Positions 39,928 through 51,990 of a stretch of DNA of 64,000 bases are shown here, piece after piece. Numbering within the stretch: position 1 is the stretch's first letter; the number at the start of each line of letters is the position of its first letter. Origin of the DNA: Brasenia schreberi (taxonomy: Eukaryota; Streptophyta; Magnoliopsida; Nymphaeales; Cabombaceae); assembly GCA_036023115.1 (NCBI GenBank), contig JAYKKT010000086.1, forward strand, positions 12,353,501-12,417,500. Reading direction: 5' to 3'. A model generated the notes under the pieces. It searched no databases. It was given only the letters and a program-made list of their open reading frames with translations, and was not told where the DNA came from. The position numbers were made by a program, and so were the translations under genes.

Positions 39928-40639
39928 GGATTGATACACATACATCCTTTTTACTATTCACATACTCCTTTTTTAGTATTTTGTAAAATATTTGTAATAA
40001 TTTTAATTAATTATGAGGGTACCTTTCACTGTAAAAAATCGGCTCTCTCTCCTCTTACACGAAACGGCAGCCTATTTTTACCATTCCTCCATCCATTTTT
40101 CATTCCTCAACCTATTTTATGAGGGTATCTTTCACTAAAAATTGGCTCCCTCTTCTCCTACACAAAATGACATCCACTGCCTATTTTTACCATTCCCCCA
40201 TCTATTTTTTCATTCCTCGACCTATTTCAACTACCTATTACTCAATCTATAGTCATTTCTTCCAAAAGAACATATCAAAATCCATCAAAAAAGAAAGAAG
40301 AAGAAGAAATAGGAAGAAAGAAGAGAAAAAGAGAAAAGAAGAAAAAGATGATAAGAAAGGCCGATTTGAAGGGGATTCGTTGATTTGTTGAGGTATATTG
40401 TTGATTTGCTTTTGGTTTTCATTTTTTAGTTGTTTTGATTGATTTTTTTTAACTTCTCATCGAAAACCCATCGGGTTTTTCTGCTCAAGACATGCCCCCA
40501 AGGGCCTCGAGATGTGAAGGGTAGGAGACATGCATGGGTCGTGGGTCTCTCTTGGTGAGAGACATGTCTGGGCCATGTCTCTCTTGGAGCATGTCCCTAT
40601 GCTATGAGACACTATTGAGAGGCACAACACTCATATTGT

Positions 40640-41042
40640 TTTGAGCTTGAATACTTTGATATTTCAACACTGTATCCTCATGAATACGATGAATTGCATG
40701 TATAGTAGTATATTCTTGGAACATATCGATTTATTTTAAGAGATTGTATCAGTCAATTGCTTCTGACTTGTTTGAGTCTATCTAGGCAACACAATACATC
40801 ATTCTTCATGAAAGTAAATAAATAATTGTATATATTAGTTTAATTTCTAACTTTATTTTGCTTTGATTATAATACTAACTCTCCTAATTACTTTCTTATA
40901 CCATCATCTCATCATGGTACGTGACACACTTGCACCAATTTTACTATATTCAAAGCTCATGCCACAACCATTATTAGGTGACCCTGTATTGCTGGAATTG
41001 TTAGACACTCTACCAAAGAGCACACCGATTGAACATATATGA
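40640..41042 (+). pseudogene. plant mobile domain remnant in the second MULE
   Basis: Plus-strand reading gives EYFDISTLYPHEYDELHV then GTYRFILRDCISQL, matching EYFGVPALCLYECDKLYVEW and RTYRFI of the first MULE. A C-terminal LMPQPLLGDPVLLELLDTLP before a stop at 41040-41042 matches LVPQPLVSDSMLLGFIE. The N-terminal mobile-domain core is missing, and stops interrupt the rest. Confidence 0.65.
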
Positions 41043-41222
41043 TGAAGATGCATGATATTTTGAAATGTTCTTTTGTATCGTTTAGTTCATGTATATGTAA
41101 CTGATATTTGTAATGAAAGAAATTTTGTTTCTTCACTCTTTGTTCTCAATATACATAACTGTAATGAAATCATAATTTTATTTAAATTTAAAATAATTAC
41201 ATATACAAACTATAAATAATAT

Positions 41223-42797
41223 CTATTCATCATCCTCAATGTCATGTACAATATCATCTTTTGGTCCTCTCATTTATATATACAATTTGATATGTTCATG
41301 AAATGAAATATATCAATTCAAAATACTTTCATGTCGGTAATACTCTCACATGGAAAAGATATGAGGCATCGATAGCCATTGACCATATACATCTACAAAA
41401 ATTTATTAGTACAAGGAAGGATTAATCACTACTTGGATAAATAAAATGCCTAAATATCATAATCAATTTTTAAGATATTATAATTATTGCTAGAAAATAT
41501 CGTCCAACATGATGATAACACATATATCACACATCCATCACAACTGACTACTAAGTGTTTCATATTAACAAAAAAAATATCATCGACCCTCTCGTAAAGA
41601 GGAGTACGAATGCTACATTTTATCGAGTAGCTATGTGTGAACTCATGTTTGGCATGAATATCCAATAGTCACTAGGATAAGACTCATCTTTCATGTATGC
41701 AATACAAAGAATAACAACATCAATACCACCATCCTCTATAAAAACTGATGAATATATGACATATCTACATGCCACTTCTTTCAAGCACTCGCTGCGAGCT
41801 TCATACCACTATTTTTTCCCTTGGCTCGAAAGTACGCCAATGATTTTCAATTCTATAATTTTCATTTCCAATAGCATTCACCCAAGCATTTACAAAGATA
41901 TCTCTAAAGCATGGTATCATTGTCTCGTATATCGGTTCAAAGTTTAGCTTCCTCAAAATGTTCTTCTCAACGGTTGCATGGAACGAGGATGTGCAAATAT
42001 AGTATCACAAATAGTATCCATATTGGAGATTTTATAACACTATGTATGATATTGGTGAGTGTCTAGATCGTGTAGTAGTTGTTATACAATACTCCAAGAA
42101 CCCATATCTTTCTTCCTAATTTTTATTCGTGCATTATAAATATGCCTAGCCGTACTTACATTTATCTTATTACCTTATCAACCTGCTTCAAATGTGTCAA
42201 AATATACTTCAGTTTGCAATGACTTTTTGTAAAATCCTTTGTCACACTGTACTATACCCACTCAATTTCTTTGTAAAAGTATGCTCTTCAAGATAAAATC
42301 CTATAAGGTAGTTATGTATTTGATTCACTACATTCTAACTTTCAATAACCATCAATTGCATCATCTCCTCTCAATAAAAATAGACAACCTATTTTCTTAG
42401 TATCCGTCCACCTATTATTTTCAACATCAATATTTTTACTCGGCTTATATTTGCAGCTCCTTTCACACCCAAGCCATACCTTATTTGTTATGTTTTTTCT
42501 TTCGAACGAAGAATAACAATGACAATATTACGTTTTCTTTTAATATTTCTTACATAATAAATTCATTAAACTCCTAAACACATCCTCTATCACAAGTACG
42601 AGTGAATAGTCAAGTTCATCACCCTCATAATCAACAAATTTTTCTACCTCATCGGTGAACTAGTTAACAAAAACATCATCCAGTGCACTATAATAACTTT
42701 CATTGTCCGTAGTCTTGGTATAATAAGTATTTTTACCCATCATCTTCTTCTCTAAATCGATTTCATTGTAAGTGCTTTCGCTCGAGTTGTTTGTCAT
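41223..42797 (-). pseudogene. MULE transposase-OTU remnant, catalytic core deleted
   Basis: The minus strand starts near 42797 (MTNNSSESTYNEIDLEKKMM) and reads SHCKLKYILTHLKQVDK, YNARIKIRKK and DTIFAHPRSMQPL as in the first MULE. It then jumps near 41955 to LNFEPIYETMIPCFRDIFVN and AIGNENYRIEN, the start of the OTU domain. The whole DDE catalytic region is deleted, so it is non-autonomous. The OTU catalytic position is again Tyr (ENYR), as in the first copy. It ends DDIVHDIEDDE with a stop at 41223-41225. Confidence 0.7.
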
Positions 42798-43506
42798 TAT
42801 GTAATAAATAAATAGATATAAGGTCTGAAGTACGTATAACACATGATTCGATTTATGACACCTTAAGGGAGATGAAGGATATGAATGTCCTCTCTTAAGG
42901 AAGAGACATGCCTTGAGCATGTCTCCTCTTAAGAAAGAGATGGTGGAACCATATCTCTTCCTTAATAAGAGACGTGGTATAGGCGCATCTATCCATGAAG
43001 AGAGACATGCCTATGCCGTGTGTCAAATCAAAATTTCAGCTAGTAAAATCTTTGACCCAAAACCATGAAATATCATTCAAAATAAAAAAAACTCAAAAAA
43101 CAAGACAAACCTATAAAAATATAAAGATATTACTAAGAACCAACCTTTCAAAATTAAGAAAAAACCAAAAATCAATCATCTCTTTCTTCTTCTTTTTTTG
43201 CGTGACTCTGGTAAGGTTTGTAAGGAAATAATAGGTTACTCGTTGGAGATGAGAAAAGCAACAATAACTCTCAACAAAATGTTGCTTGTCATAGTAAAAA
43301 TAAAGAATTGTCGGAATTGGGTATGGAGAGTTGAGAAAAATTGTTGGAGGAATATCTTTGATATTTTTAAAATGTGGGGCGCGTGGATAGTAAAAAGGGT
43401 GTGCAAGTAGTAATCTCCTTTATTTTGGCTTGTGGGGTCTTTGGTGGCAAAGGTGTACGTTTCTAGCCTTACAAGCGGATAGGTTTCTTTACGAATTGCT
43501 GCTGCT

Positions 43507-45350
43507 AGATATGGCAATAAACGGTGTGGCTCTTAAAGTCTAACGCCGACAACATTTTAACGTTCGGATGGGGTTCTATTTTAAGTTGTTCAGTCATAAG
43601 CCACCCAAATCCAGGTAGACGATTTAATTAAGATGGCTATATCTGGGTCCAAGTCAGATGGGAGAGCTCTGTTCCGAACAACTTTTCGATCTGAATGAGC
43701 TCATTTAGATCTTATTGTACATGACTTAATTCTATTACCATTTCAAGTCCGGATTTTGGAAGTGAATGCAAGTTAGAGCCATGATAGGTTCTATTGGTTG
43801 GATTCACGTCAGGTTCTTTCCTTTAAGGAATGGATTTGATCCAATTCATATATTGGATCTGGATCATCTTATTTGGATTCAATGATTCTTCCTAAGACCT
43901 GATTATGATGTTATGTTGATTTTGGACTCATTCGAACCCCAAATTGAGCTCGACTGGAAGTGTTGGCTTTGACATTAAATAAGCTTCAATAAGCATATTT
44001 ATGCACGTTTAATATTAAAATTGCATTTATTTGAAATGAATCTTTTAGATCCAAACATATATAAGTTGAATATACATATGTGTGAATGTATCATATGAGC
44101 ATGTGCAAATGGTATATTTACTAATAGTATGAAATGTTTGAATGATCTACATATAAAAATGTACACGTCCGTTTTTACATGCATGTGTGTTTATTATGAG
44201 ACATGTTTTATTAAGAATCTAGAAAGATTTGAATATTTCACATATTGAGGGTTGTCCGATTAGACACATGAGTATGCTTAATAGATATGTTTACGATTAG
44301 TCATTGAATATGTTGCTAGTTGACTAAGCTGGTATAACCAAGTAGCCCAAGTTCAGACAATAGGCATTATGAGTATTAAAATACTCAAAGAAATGATTAA
44401 ATTATTGATTGATCTATAATGATATAACCCTTCTATTTTAGAAGGAAGATGATATGCCAATTGTCTAAGCTACTCGATTAGTCATTGCATATGTTGCTGG
44501 CTGACTAAGCCGGTATAACCAAGCAATCCAAGTTCAGACAATTGGCATTATGAGTATTAAAATACTTAGAGAAATTATTAAATTATTGATTGACCTATAA
44601 TGATAACCCTTCTATTTTAGAAGGAAGACAATATGCCAATTAGGTAAGCTACTGAGTAGACTCGTATGAGTCTTTCAATCTTATCTCATGGTGGGGGTAT
44701 AGTTTCTTATAAATTAAAGAAATTAATAATTGCAATTTAATTCTTGATATTCAATATGGCCATAATATTGATGAATTATTAAAGAAGCAAAGTCACAACT
44801 GCATGAAAATGATATAACCGATAATTCTATTCATGTTATCTAATATAGACGACAATATCGATGAGTTCTATAATGAAAATTAGACTTGTGGATGTGAGGC
44901 CAATATCTGATAAATAATAGAGTTGTCTGCTTGCAAACCTTTGATGAAAGGTTTGACAAGAGAATTGGGATGACAAGTCTGATAATGAATCACCAATGGT
45001 GGAAACTCAACTCACACTTATACCTTCGTCTTGAGTTCAATGAACAATACCATTGAGTAATTGCAAGTACATGCTAATTGAGCATCCCAAGATATAATAC
45101 TTGGACCCATAAGGATGAAAAGGAAGGTTGAGCTTTGCTCTTAATAGATCTATAGCACATGTGTGCTAGAGTGTTTATTATTGGAGTACTCTTGATAGAG
45201 TCCACCTATATATGCATGAGATAAGGCCCCCTCATGGAGTTTACGGCTTGAACTCTTAAAGCACTCATGAATAAAGATACAAGATACAAGCTCATAAATG
45301 TGTCATGCTTAAAAATGACATTCAATGATGTTGAATTCTTATTATAAGTT
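43507..45350. repeat. degraded LTR-like or hAT-terminal DNA with tandem duplication
   Basis: No coding region. The start (ATATGGCAATAAACGG) resembles ends of Ac-like hATs, and the stretch 43780-43960 carries GGATCTGGATC / TTTGGATTC motifs like those near 37120-37250. A gypsy LTR relative is possible. No termini could be confirmed. Confidence 0.35.
44294..44653 (+). repeat. two-unit tandem duplication of 181 bp
   Basis: Units start CGATTAGTCATTG at 44294 and 44475 and are about 93% identical by eye, with blocks GTTCAGACAAT and CTTCTATTTTAGAAGGAAGA in both. Only two units are present. Confidence 0.88.
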
Positions 45351-46819
45351 GTGTACCTTAGTTTATATGGATTGAATGGTTCAAAGTTGGTTTACCATTC
45401 TTTAGTATTAGTAAAAACCATGACTTGCTTAGGTAAGGGTTCAAGTCGTGAGACACCTTTGTTGAAAGATAAGATTTTTAGAATAACAACTTTGAATATT
45501 TTGAAGATAGTGAGGATTATTAGAGAATTTCTAAAATACAACAACTAAGCCTTTTTCCATACTAGATGGGGTCGGCTATATGGGTTCTTTGTTTTCATAG
45601 AGCCCTGTCATGTGCCAAGCTGACTGTTAACTCAACATAAGATAGATCATTCTTTATTGTTTCTTTCCAATACTTTTGTGGTCTTCTTCATCTTTTAACA
45701 TTTTCACAATCTAGCTTTTCATACATTCTTACTGGAGCTTCCTTTGATCATCTTTCTACACGTCCAAACTATCTTAAATAATTTTCTCTCATTTTATCCT
45801 CTATTGGTGTCACTACTAACTTATTTCTAATAACCTCATTATGTATATGATTTTTCCCTCTGTGACCACTCATTCATCTCAATAGCTTCATTTTTGCTAC
45901 AAACATCTTTTGTACATGATAATTAACTATCCAACATAGAACCATAAACATAACAAATCTAATTGTTGTTTTATAATATTTACCTTTCAACTTTAATAGT
46001 CTTTATCTCTATCACAAACATCTTTTGTACATGTTGATGATGAACTACCCACAAAATCATAAAATATAGTAGGTCTAATTGTTGCTCTATAATATTTACC
46101 TTTCAACTTTAATGGTATGTTCTTGTCACATAGAATACTTGATACTCCTCTCTATTTAAACCAATGTATATTAATTCTATACATAACATCTCTATCAATT
46201 TTTTCATTAGTCTGAAAAACTAATCTTAGGTATTTAAAACTTTCCTTGTAGATGCAATGTGTGCCAAACTTTATTTTTGTCCTCTAAAGTAACCAAAGGA
46301 TCAAACTTACATTTCAAATATTTTGCATTTATTCTACTAAATTGGAAGCCTTTACTTTCTAATGTTTCTCTTCATAGTTCCAATATCCTACCAACATTTT
46401 TCTTAGACTTATCCACTAATACAATACCGTCTGCAAATAATATAAACCATGATACTTCATCTTGAATATGTTTTGTTTACTCATCTAAGGACTAATATAA
46501 AAAAATATGTACTTAAAGTTAATCCCTGATAATATAAATAAATATAGACTTAAAGGTAATTCCTGATGTATCTCAATATTAACTTCAAAGAAGTCTGTCA
46601 TTCCTTCATGAGTTTTCACACATGGTTTTGTACCTTTTCCAAGGATCTCCAAAAAAACAACTTTCGGCACCTATTATAAGCTTTTTCTATACCAATAAAT
46701 GTTATGTAAAAAAATTTCTTTTTGCTCTAAAATATTCTATAAGATGTCTTAATAGGTGAATCACTTCAATAGCAGATCTGTCTGACATGAATCAAAATTG
46801 GCTCTCTATTATATTTGAT

Positions 46820-47215
46820 TAGACGTAACTGGTTTGGAATAGACTCGACAGTTCGAACTGGAATTGAACCGACTCTAGAACCGTAATAAGACTTGGGGAC
46901 CCCCGAGTTCAGTTATAGTTTATAATTTTTAAGAATCAGAACCAGAATCAAAACTGAAATCGACAATTTTAAACCACCTAGCAATAGAATATATATATAT
47001 TACATTTCAATGTGCACAAGTTGAGGCTTGCCTCACCGGTAAACAATGACTAACCATTGATCCAGGCAGGGTTCGACTCCCATGAAAGTCAACCTCTACC
47101 ATTTCAAAAAAAATTATCTAGTTCCAGGGTGGTTTTGAAATTGAAATCGAAATAGCCCATGAGACAGTTTGGTTCCCATTCTAGGTTCTAGATAATACGA
47201 AACTGGACATGTCTA
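46820..47215. mobile_element. hAT-type MITE inside the RTE (396 bp)
   Basis: Termini are TAGACGTAACTGG on the left and TAGACATGTCCAG as the reverse complement of the right end. Flanking octamers TATTTGAT (46812-46819) and TACTCGAT (47216-47223) match at 6 of 8, both differences being T/C, and RTE sequence resumes on both sides. Internal motifs such as GAACCGACTCTAGAACC and GGTTCC resemble Ac-like subterminal DNA. Confidence 0.8.
47018..47113 (+). mobile_element. tRNA-derived SINE-like block
   Basis: An A-box-like GGCTTGCCTCACCGGT is followed 27 bp later by an exact B box GGTTCGACTCC (47070-47080), with an A run at 47105-47113. It cannot fold as a full tRNA and is nested in the MITE. A SINE fragment is the simplest reading. 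Confidence 0.5.
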
Positions 47216-47666
47216 TACTCGATACTTGTCTTAACTTACATTCAATAATTCTTTCCCATAATTTCATAGCATTAACTTGCCTCAATAATTTCCATAATTA
47301 TGGATGTTGTTTCATTTGTTTTTGTATATAGGTATAAGTATACCTGTTCTCCATTCATCGTGTATATTTTGGTTTCTGTAAATTTCATTAAATAGTCTTG
47401 TGAGCCAAGTGTTCCTTATCTCTCCTAGGATTTTTTATACTTCTCTCAGAATATTGTCCGATTCTACATATTTACTAACCTTCATATACTTAAGAGCCTC
47501 TTTGACTTTATTCTTTTAAATATGTGAGTGAAAATTATGGTTTATATACTTTTCTAATTTAATTAACCCTAATAAATTAATACTAACATCTGTATTTTCG
47601 TTAGAAAGCTTATGGAAATAAATTTTCATCTATTTTTGATATCATCATTTGATACTAGAATCTTTC

Positions 47667-47890
47667 TGTTGACATCATTGACATCTAAGGATTTGCTATG
47701 TTCATGAAAGATTAGCCAAGTGCTCTTCAATGTATCATGAAGAAAATTATATGCCTTGAGAATATTGCAGAATATATTTTGCTTGTTTGTTGTTTGTTTT
47801 GCATGTGCAAATTTTATTAAATTAAGAGTGATGAAATGAATCGACTCTAAAGGCACGAGTATTTAATCTCTTACAAAACCGGCTCCAACA
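47667..47890 (+). repeat. solo LTR-like element (short form)
   Basis: TGTTGACATCATTGACATC to CTCCAACA, related to 38697-39093 but about 170 bp shorter. Flanking pentamers CTTTC and GTTTC match at 4 of 5, supporting an LTR insertion reduced to a solo LTR. Confidence 0.65.
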
Positions 47891-49240
47891 GTTTCTGTGG
47901 ACCAGAAGCCCAAAGCTAGACATGCCCTTTATGAAAACTGGGGATGAAATAGTTTAAGAATCATAAAAACAAATTTTATCAACCATACAGGACACATGCT
48001 CCATATGGAGAGGAAGAGATATTCTTTGAAAACTTCATTTTAGGAAAGCTTGGAAACTGTATGAATGAACTTGGAAGAGACTTTGTTTGAAAGAATATAA
48101 AGCAAAATCAACAAAGTGGAAAGATTATACCATCAAAAGGATGGGATCTCAAAGGTAATGACATCATATGGAGAAGCTAAGGATGATGGTGAATGAAATA
48201 TAATAAAATGCCCTTGCTTGAAAGAAAGTGGATGTATGGACTAAACGACCATGGAGGACACATCCTCTTCCATGAGCTTATGGTCGCTCTAGACCTATCT
48301 CTAAGATCATGAAAGGAGATTATATATTTTGGTACAAGATAACCATCACTATGAGAAAAATGACATGGGAATTAGGACAACCGCAATATGAACATCTATT
48401 CTTTACAAGTGATCATCAGGCATGTATTGGTCACCTGAACTATTTTTAAAAGCAACCACTATTTTACAACCCTTTCAAATGAAATCTAGCTCAACAAATT
48501 ATTTTTACTCAAACTTTCCACCCCTTGGTGCTCGTCTAGGACAATGTCAATACCAATCTTAGAATCAAGATCTTAGTTACAATACCAATCTTAGGATCCT
48601 TATACAAAACCTAACACTTGTTGATTTTAAAAGGACTAGGGCTCCACCTCTGAGTGTGATGGAATCTCATCCTCACTCATCATAAGACTCCGGTGATAAC
48701 AAGTGTTTAGCTCCCATAACTATCTTACCAAAATCACATTCGCATCGTCAAGAGGGATAATTGCAATATACACCACCACCATTATAGGGTGAGCTTACCT
48801 CTTTATTGGCTTACTAGAGGTGGTGGCTATTAAAAGCGCTCCATGGGACAACTTATAAGATAGGAGTACTTACTCTGTTCCCACATTGCGGGAGGCACCC
48901 ACCACGTGTAAATGATCACTGCCTCACGAGTCATCGAGCCGCCATGTGGGAGCCTTACAATAGGAGTAGAGAGTATAAGGAATCATATATCTATAGGATA
49001 CTTATCAAGCAATATGGCTAGGGGATAGAGAAACTGTATACTTCCTATAATATGTCCAAGTAATTAGTGCTTGAGGTGGTGAAACATGCACTGTTTTTAG
49101 AGGATTCATTTTCTCTCTCCATTTTAATTCCCATAACTCTCATTTATATAATTAACATTTTACAATCATTACATCTCTTTAACTCACTTTAGTTATTGAA
49201 AATGGAATGATCGGATCATGAGTTACACTCAAGTTGAAAG
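47891..49240. other. intergenic, nothing recognised
   Basis: Moderately GC-balanced stretches (48630-48960) look like old retroelement leader or LTR DNA, but no coding motif, terminus or repeat partner was found. Confidence 0.45.
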
Positions 49241-49520
49241 GAGTCAAATCTAGACATGTTCAATTTTGGGTAAACCGGAACCGCTGGTTTCAAACCACTG
49301 GTTTTGGGTCACTAAGAACCAAGAACTATAACCAAACCATCTAGCAGATGGTTCCGATTTTGGGTTTGACGATTCTAGTTTCATGATGGTTTTGGATCCG
49401 GATCTGGTTTCGGGTGGTTTCGAATTCGGCTTTTAGATGATTTTGAATCTAGTTTTAAGACGGTTTCGGATCCAATTTTTGAATGGTTTCGGATCCAAAC
49501 TCGGTTTAGTTATATAACTA
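49241..49520. mobile_element. Ac-like hAT terminal region
   Basis: TAGACATGTTCAATTTTGGG at 49252 resembles the terminus TAGACATGTCCAG of the MITE at 46820-47215. It is followed by many GGTTTCGGATCC / GGTTTTGGATCC repeats. The opposite end was not found. Confidence 0.55.
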
Positions 49521-50285
49521 TTGAACTATATAAGACTATAAGTTATATAACTATATAATTTATAAGACTATAAGTTATATAACTAGGTTTATATAAGTCT
49601 ATAAGTTATATAACTAAGTTTATAACTATAAGTATTAGTGTATCTACATGTATTACATTAAGAAGGATATAATTACATTATATAAGTTCTTATAGGTTAT
49701 AACTTATAAGTATTACATTCATTAATTAATCTATGTATATATGATATATTACATTACAAAATATATGCAGACTGTGTTGTAGTAATATAACTATTTAAGT
49801 ACATATTAATATATATGTAATGTAATAATATAACTATGTAAGCATATAACATATTACATATATGTAATATACTATACCTACTACTTATATTACACAACTA
49901 CATAAGTATATATAATTGGAGTTGAATCCAATTCTTTAAAGTGTATAAGACTATAAGTTATATAACTATATAAGTTTATAACTATAAGTATTATATTATA
50001 CATACATATATTACATTAAAAAGGGTATAGTTACACTACATAAGTTCTTTATAACTTATATTCATTAATTTATGCATACATGACATATTACATTAAAAAA
50101 TGTATGTAGATTATGTAGTAATAATGTAAATATATATATATATATATATTAATATACTAATATAATACTGTAACTATGTAAACATATTACATATATGATA
50201 TATATAAAATAATAAAACATTAAACATAAATTATAACATTATAAATTTTAATAAAATATAATACAATATATGTATAAAAATTCAA
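49500..50285. repeat. AT-rich low-complexity region
   Basis: Repeated ACTATAAGTTATATAACTA and TATTACATTA blocks in irregular order, with a TA run at 50125-50150. No coding potential. Direct repeats recur about every 400 bp (compare 49540-49700 with 49945-50060). Confidence 0.75.
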
Positions 50286-51364
50286 CCGTATTCCAATGAA
50301 CACACATTCGAAGTTCATAACCAATGTAAAACATTACCCACTAAGTCTTTCAAAAGTGCAGAGACACAATTGAAGTTCTAACTTTGAGCTACTGTTTTTT
50401 TTTTTGTTGTGGATGTGATTTGCGTTGGCTACGCACTCTAGATTAACCTTTGAGATTAACAAATAATACTCGGCAGAACCCAACCGTATTCGACTTTGAA
50501 CAAGAGGTTGACCACCAATCTCAGTCAAGCTTGCTGTACGAGTCATTCTGTTTAAAGAAAACCTAAGCTCTCCTCTCAGTTGAATCAAGTATAACGTTAT
50601 TCTGTTTAAAGAAACCTTGGTTTTAAGTGGTTGCACCCATCGCTAACCTATGACATACTTGAGCAAACCTATTTTAATTCGATTGGGACTCACTGGCCCA
50701 CTTAAAGTGAAAACAATCAATTTTGACCGTTAACAAGTCAAAGTAAACTATGAATTAGTGAAAAATTGTCATGAATAGTTGGTTGGGATCAAATTCACAA
50801 TGGTGAATACCACCCTGAAATTTTAAAATTTAAAAATAAAACCTACAGTGAATATATGGTTGAGATTCATGCTTGGCTCCCCCTAACATATAAAATATGT
50901 ATGTTGTCCCTCCAACACTATTTTCTACATCCGCCCCTCCTTATTCGTGGACGGTGATGAATTTTTAAAGCATGTTTCATTTTCACTTGTTTTACTAACG
51001 CACTAGGCTTGTTTACCTTATTTTGACTTGTTGACTTGGTAAAAGTCAATGTTTGACCAGCTACCACTATTACTGCCACCAATCGGTTGCCACACCTTTT
51101 CAAGAGGCAGTTCTCGACCTATACTGAAGCTAATTTTGAAAAAATTGTCAAATATTCCCTACTGCTCGATAAAATTCTTATGGAGTAAGGTACGAAAGAA
51201 CTGTTTCTCTAGCTTTTGATGAATCAATTTTCATGCAAATCATAGCTTTATGTGAAGGAAGAAAGAAACAAAGACTAGCGGTATGCTGGAAGGATAGAGT
51301 CCATGAAGGGTCTATCTCGTCTGATCTCTTTGCTCTGGGCGATATATGTTTTATTTAACATTCT
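50286..51364. other. intergenic, nothing recognised
   Basis: Minus-strand open frames of up to 100 codons have no recognisable motif and look like chance frames. Confidence 0.45.
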
Positions 51365-51990
51365 TTACACACCATTAATGCATATTCTTATGAATATGGC
51401 CGAAAAGGAAAAAAGAATAAAAACAAGGAAAATAAAAACAATAACAAGAAAAAAATGATAACAACCATAAGAATCAAGAAAGAAAAAGAAAAAATGAAGA
51501 AACATACGAAAAACATAAAATAAAAAACTAAGATAAGTTCTCAAAGAGAGAGACATGCCCCATGCACATCTCCCCAATGAGAGAGAAGCGAATGAGGTGC
51601 GTCTCTGTCGTCGGGAATGACCTCATTTTTTATTTTAATTTTGGTCAAAAATAAAATTAATACATTAAATAAATAACAAAAAATACATCTAAGTCAATGA
51701 AATATCCAACCAAATCACTAAAACCCTATTCAAATTTATCCCCTTCTCTCTTTCCCCTCTTTTTCCTCTTTTTCCTCTTTTTCTTCTTTCTTTTTCTTTT
51801 CTTCAATCGAATTTGAAGCAATATGAGATGGTAGATAGTTCAATATTAAGTATTTCTGAAAAAATGATATGGAATGGTCCATGGTAGAGGAAAAACTGGC
51901 CAAGGGAGAGAGAAGAGTTTCAGACATCAAGGGAAATCCTGGTAATTTTCAAAATCCGAAACGCAGTAAAAAAGACGTGTGTATCAGTTC
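51365..51990 (-). mobile_element. MULE-like end fragment
   Basis: Contains an AGAGAGAGACATGCCCCATG block like those at 42900-43015 and 40540-40600 in the second MULE, a purine/pyrimidine-rich leader (51740-51805), and near 51967 AGTAAAAAAGACGTGTGTAT resembling the MULE terminal core. Only one end is present. The low-complexity Phe-rich and Glu-rich frames are not genes. Confidence 0.45.

Larger units (their letters stand above)
39928..43418 (-). mobile_element. second MULE with OTU and plant mobile domain remnants (internally deleted)
   Basis: The ends carry the same core as the first MULE: CCTTTTTACTATTCA on the left (39945) and the complement of GATAGTAAAAAGGGTGTGCA on the right (43386). 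Just outside are TTTATTTTT (39918-39926) and TTTATTTTG (43419-43427), matching at 8 of 9 positions; the exact edge is uncertain by a base or two. Inside, a minus-strand transposase-OTU remnant converges on a plus-strand mobile-domain remnant with about 180 bp between stops, the same layout as 2270-7772. Confidence 0.7.
45538..47650 (-). mobile_element. RTE-type LINE, long degraded minus-strand copy
   Basis: Starts with a short CAA tail and CTAAGCCTTTTTCCATACTAG, and runs as minus-strand RTE C terminus and RT to about 47650. Contains internal tandem duplications (about 45895-46010 repeated at 46011-46130, and a shorter one at 46500-46560). A hAT MITE splits it at 46820-47215. Many stops; a relic. 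Confidence 0.85.

Noticed and set aside
39847..40391. Two plus-strand open frames of about 90 codons
   Set aside because: They are Ser/Phe- and Lys/Arg/Glu-biased and lie in the MULE terminal leader, with no homology to a known protein.
44294..44653. Centromeric satellite
   Set aside because: The unit length of 181 bp is suggestive, but only two units exist and the surroundings are LTR-like.
47018..47113. Possible tRNA gene
   Set aside because: It has a good B box but no cloverleaf-forming stems or anticodon arm; a SINE-like fragment fits better.
51365..51577. Phe-rich and Glu/Lys-rich open frames around 51365-51930
   Set aside because: They arise from purine/pyrimidine-skewed DNA of a MULE-like leader, not from a protein-coding gene.
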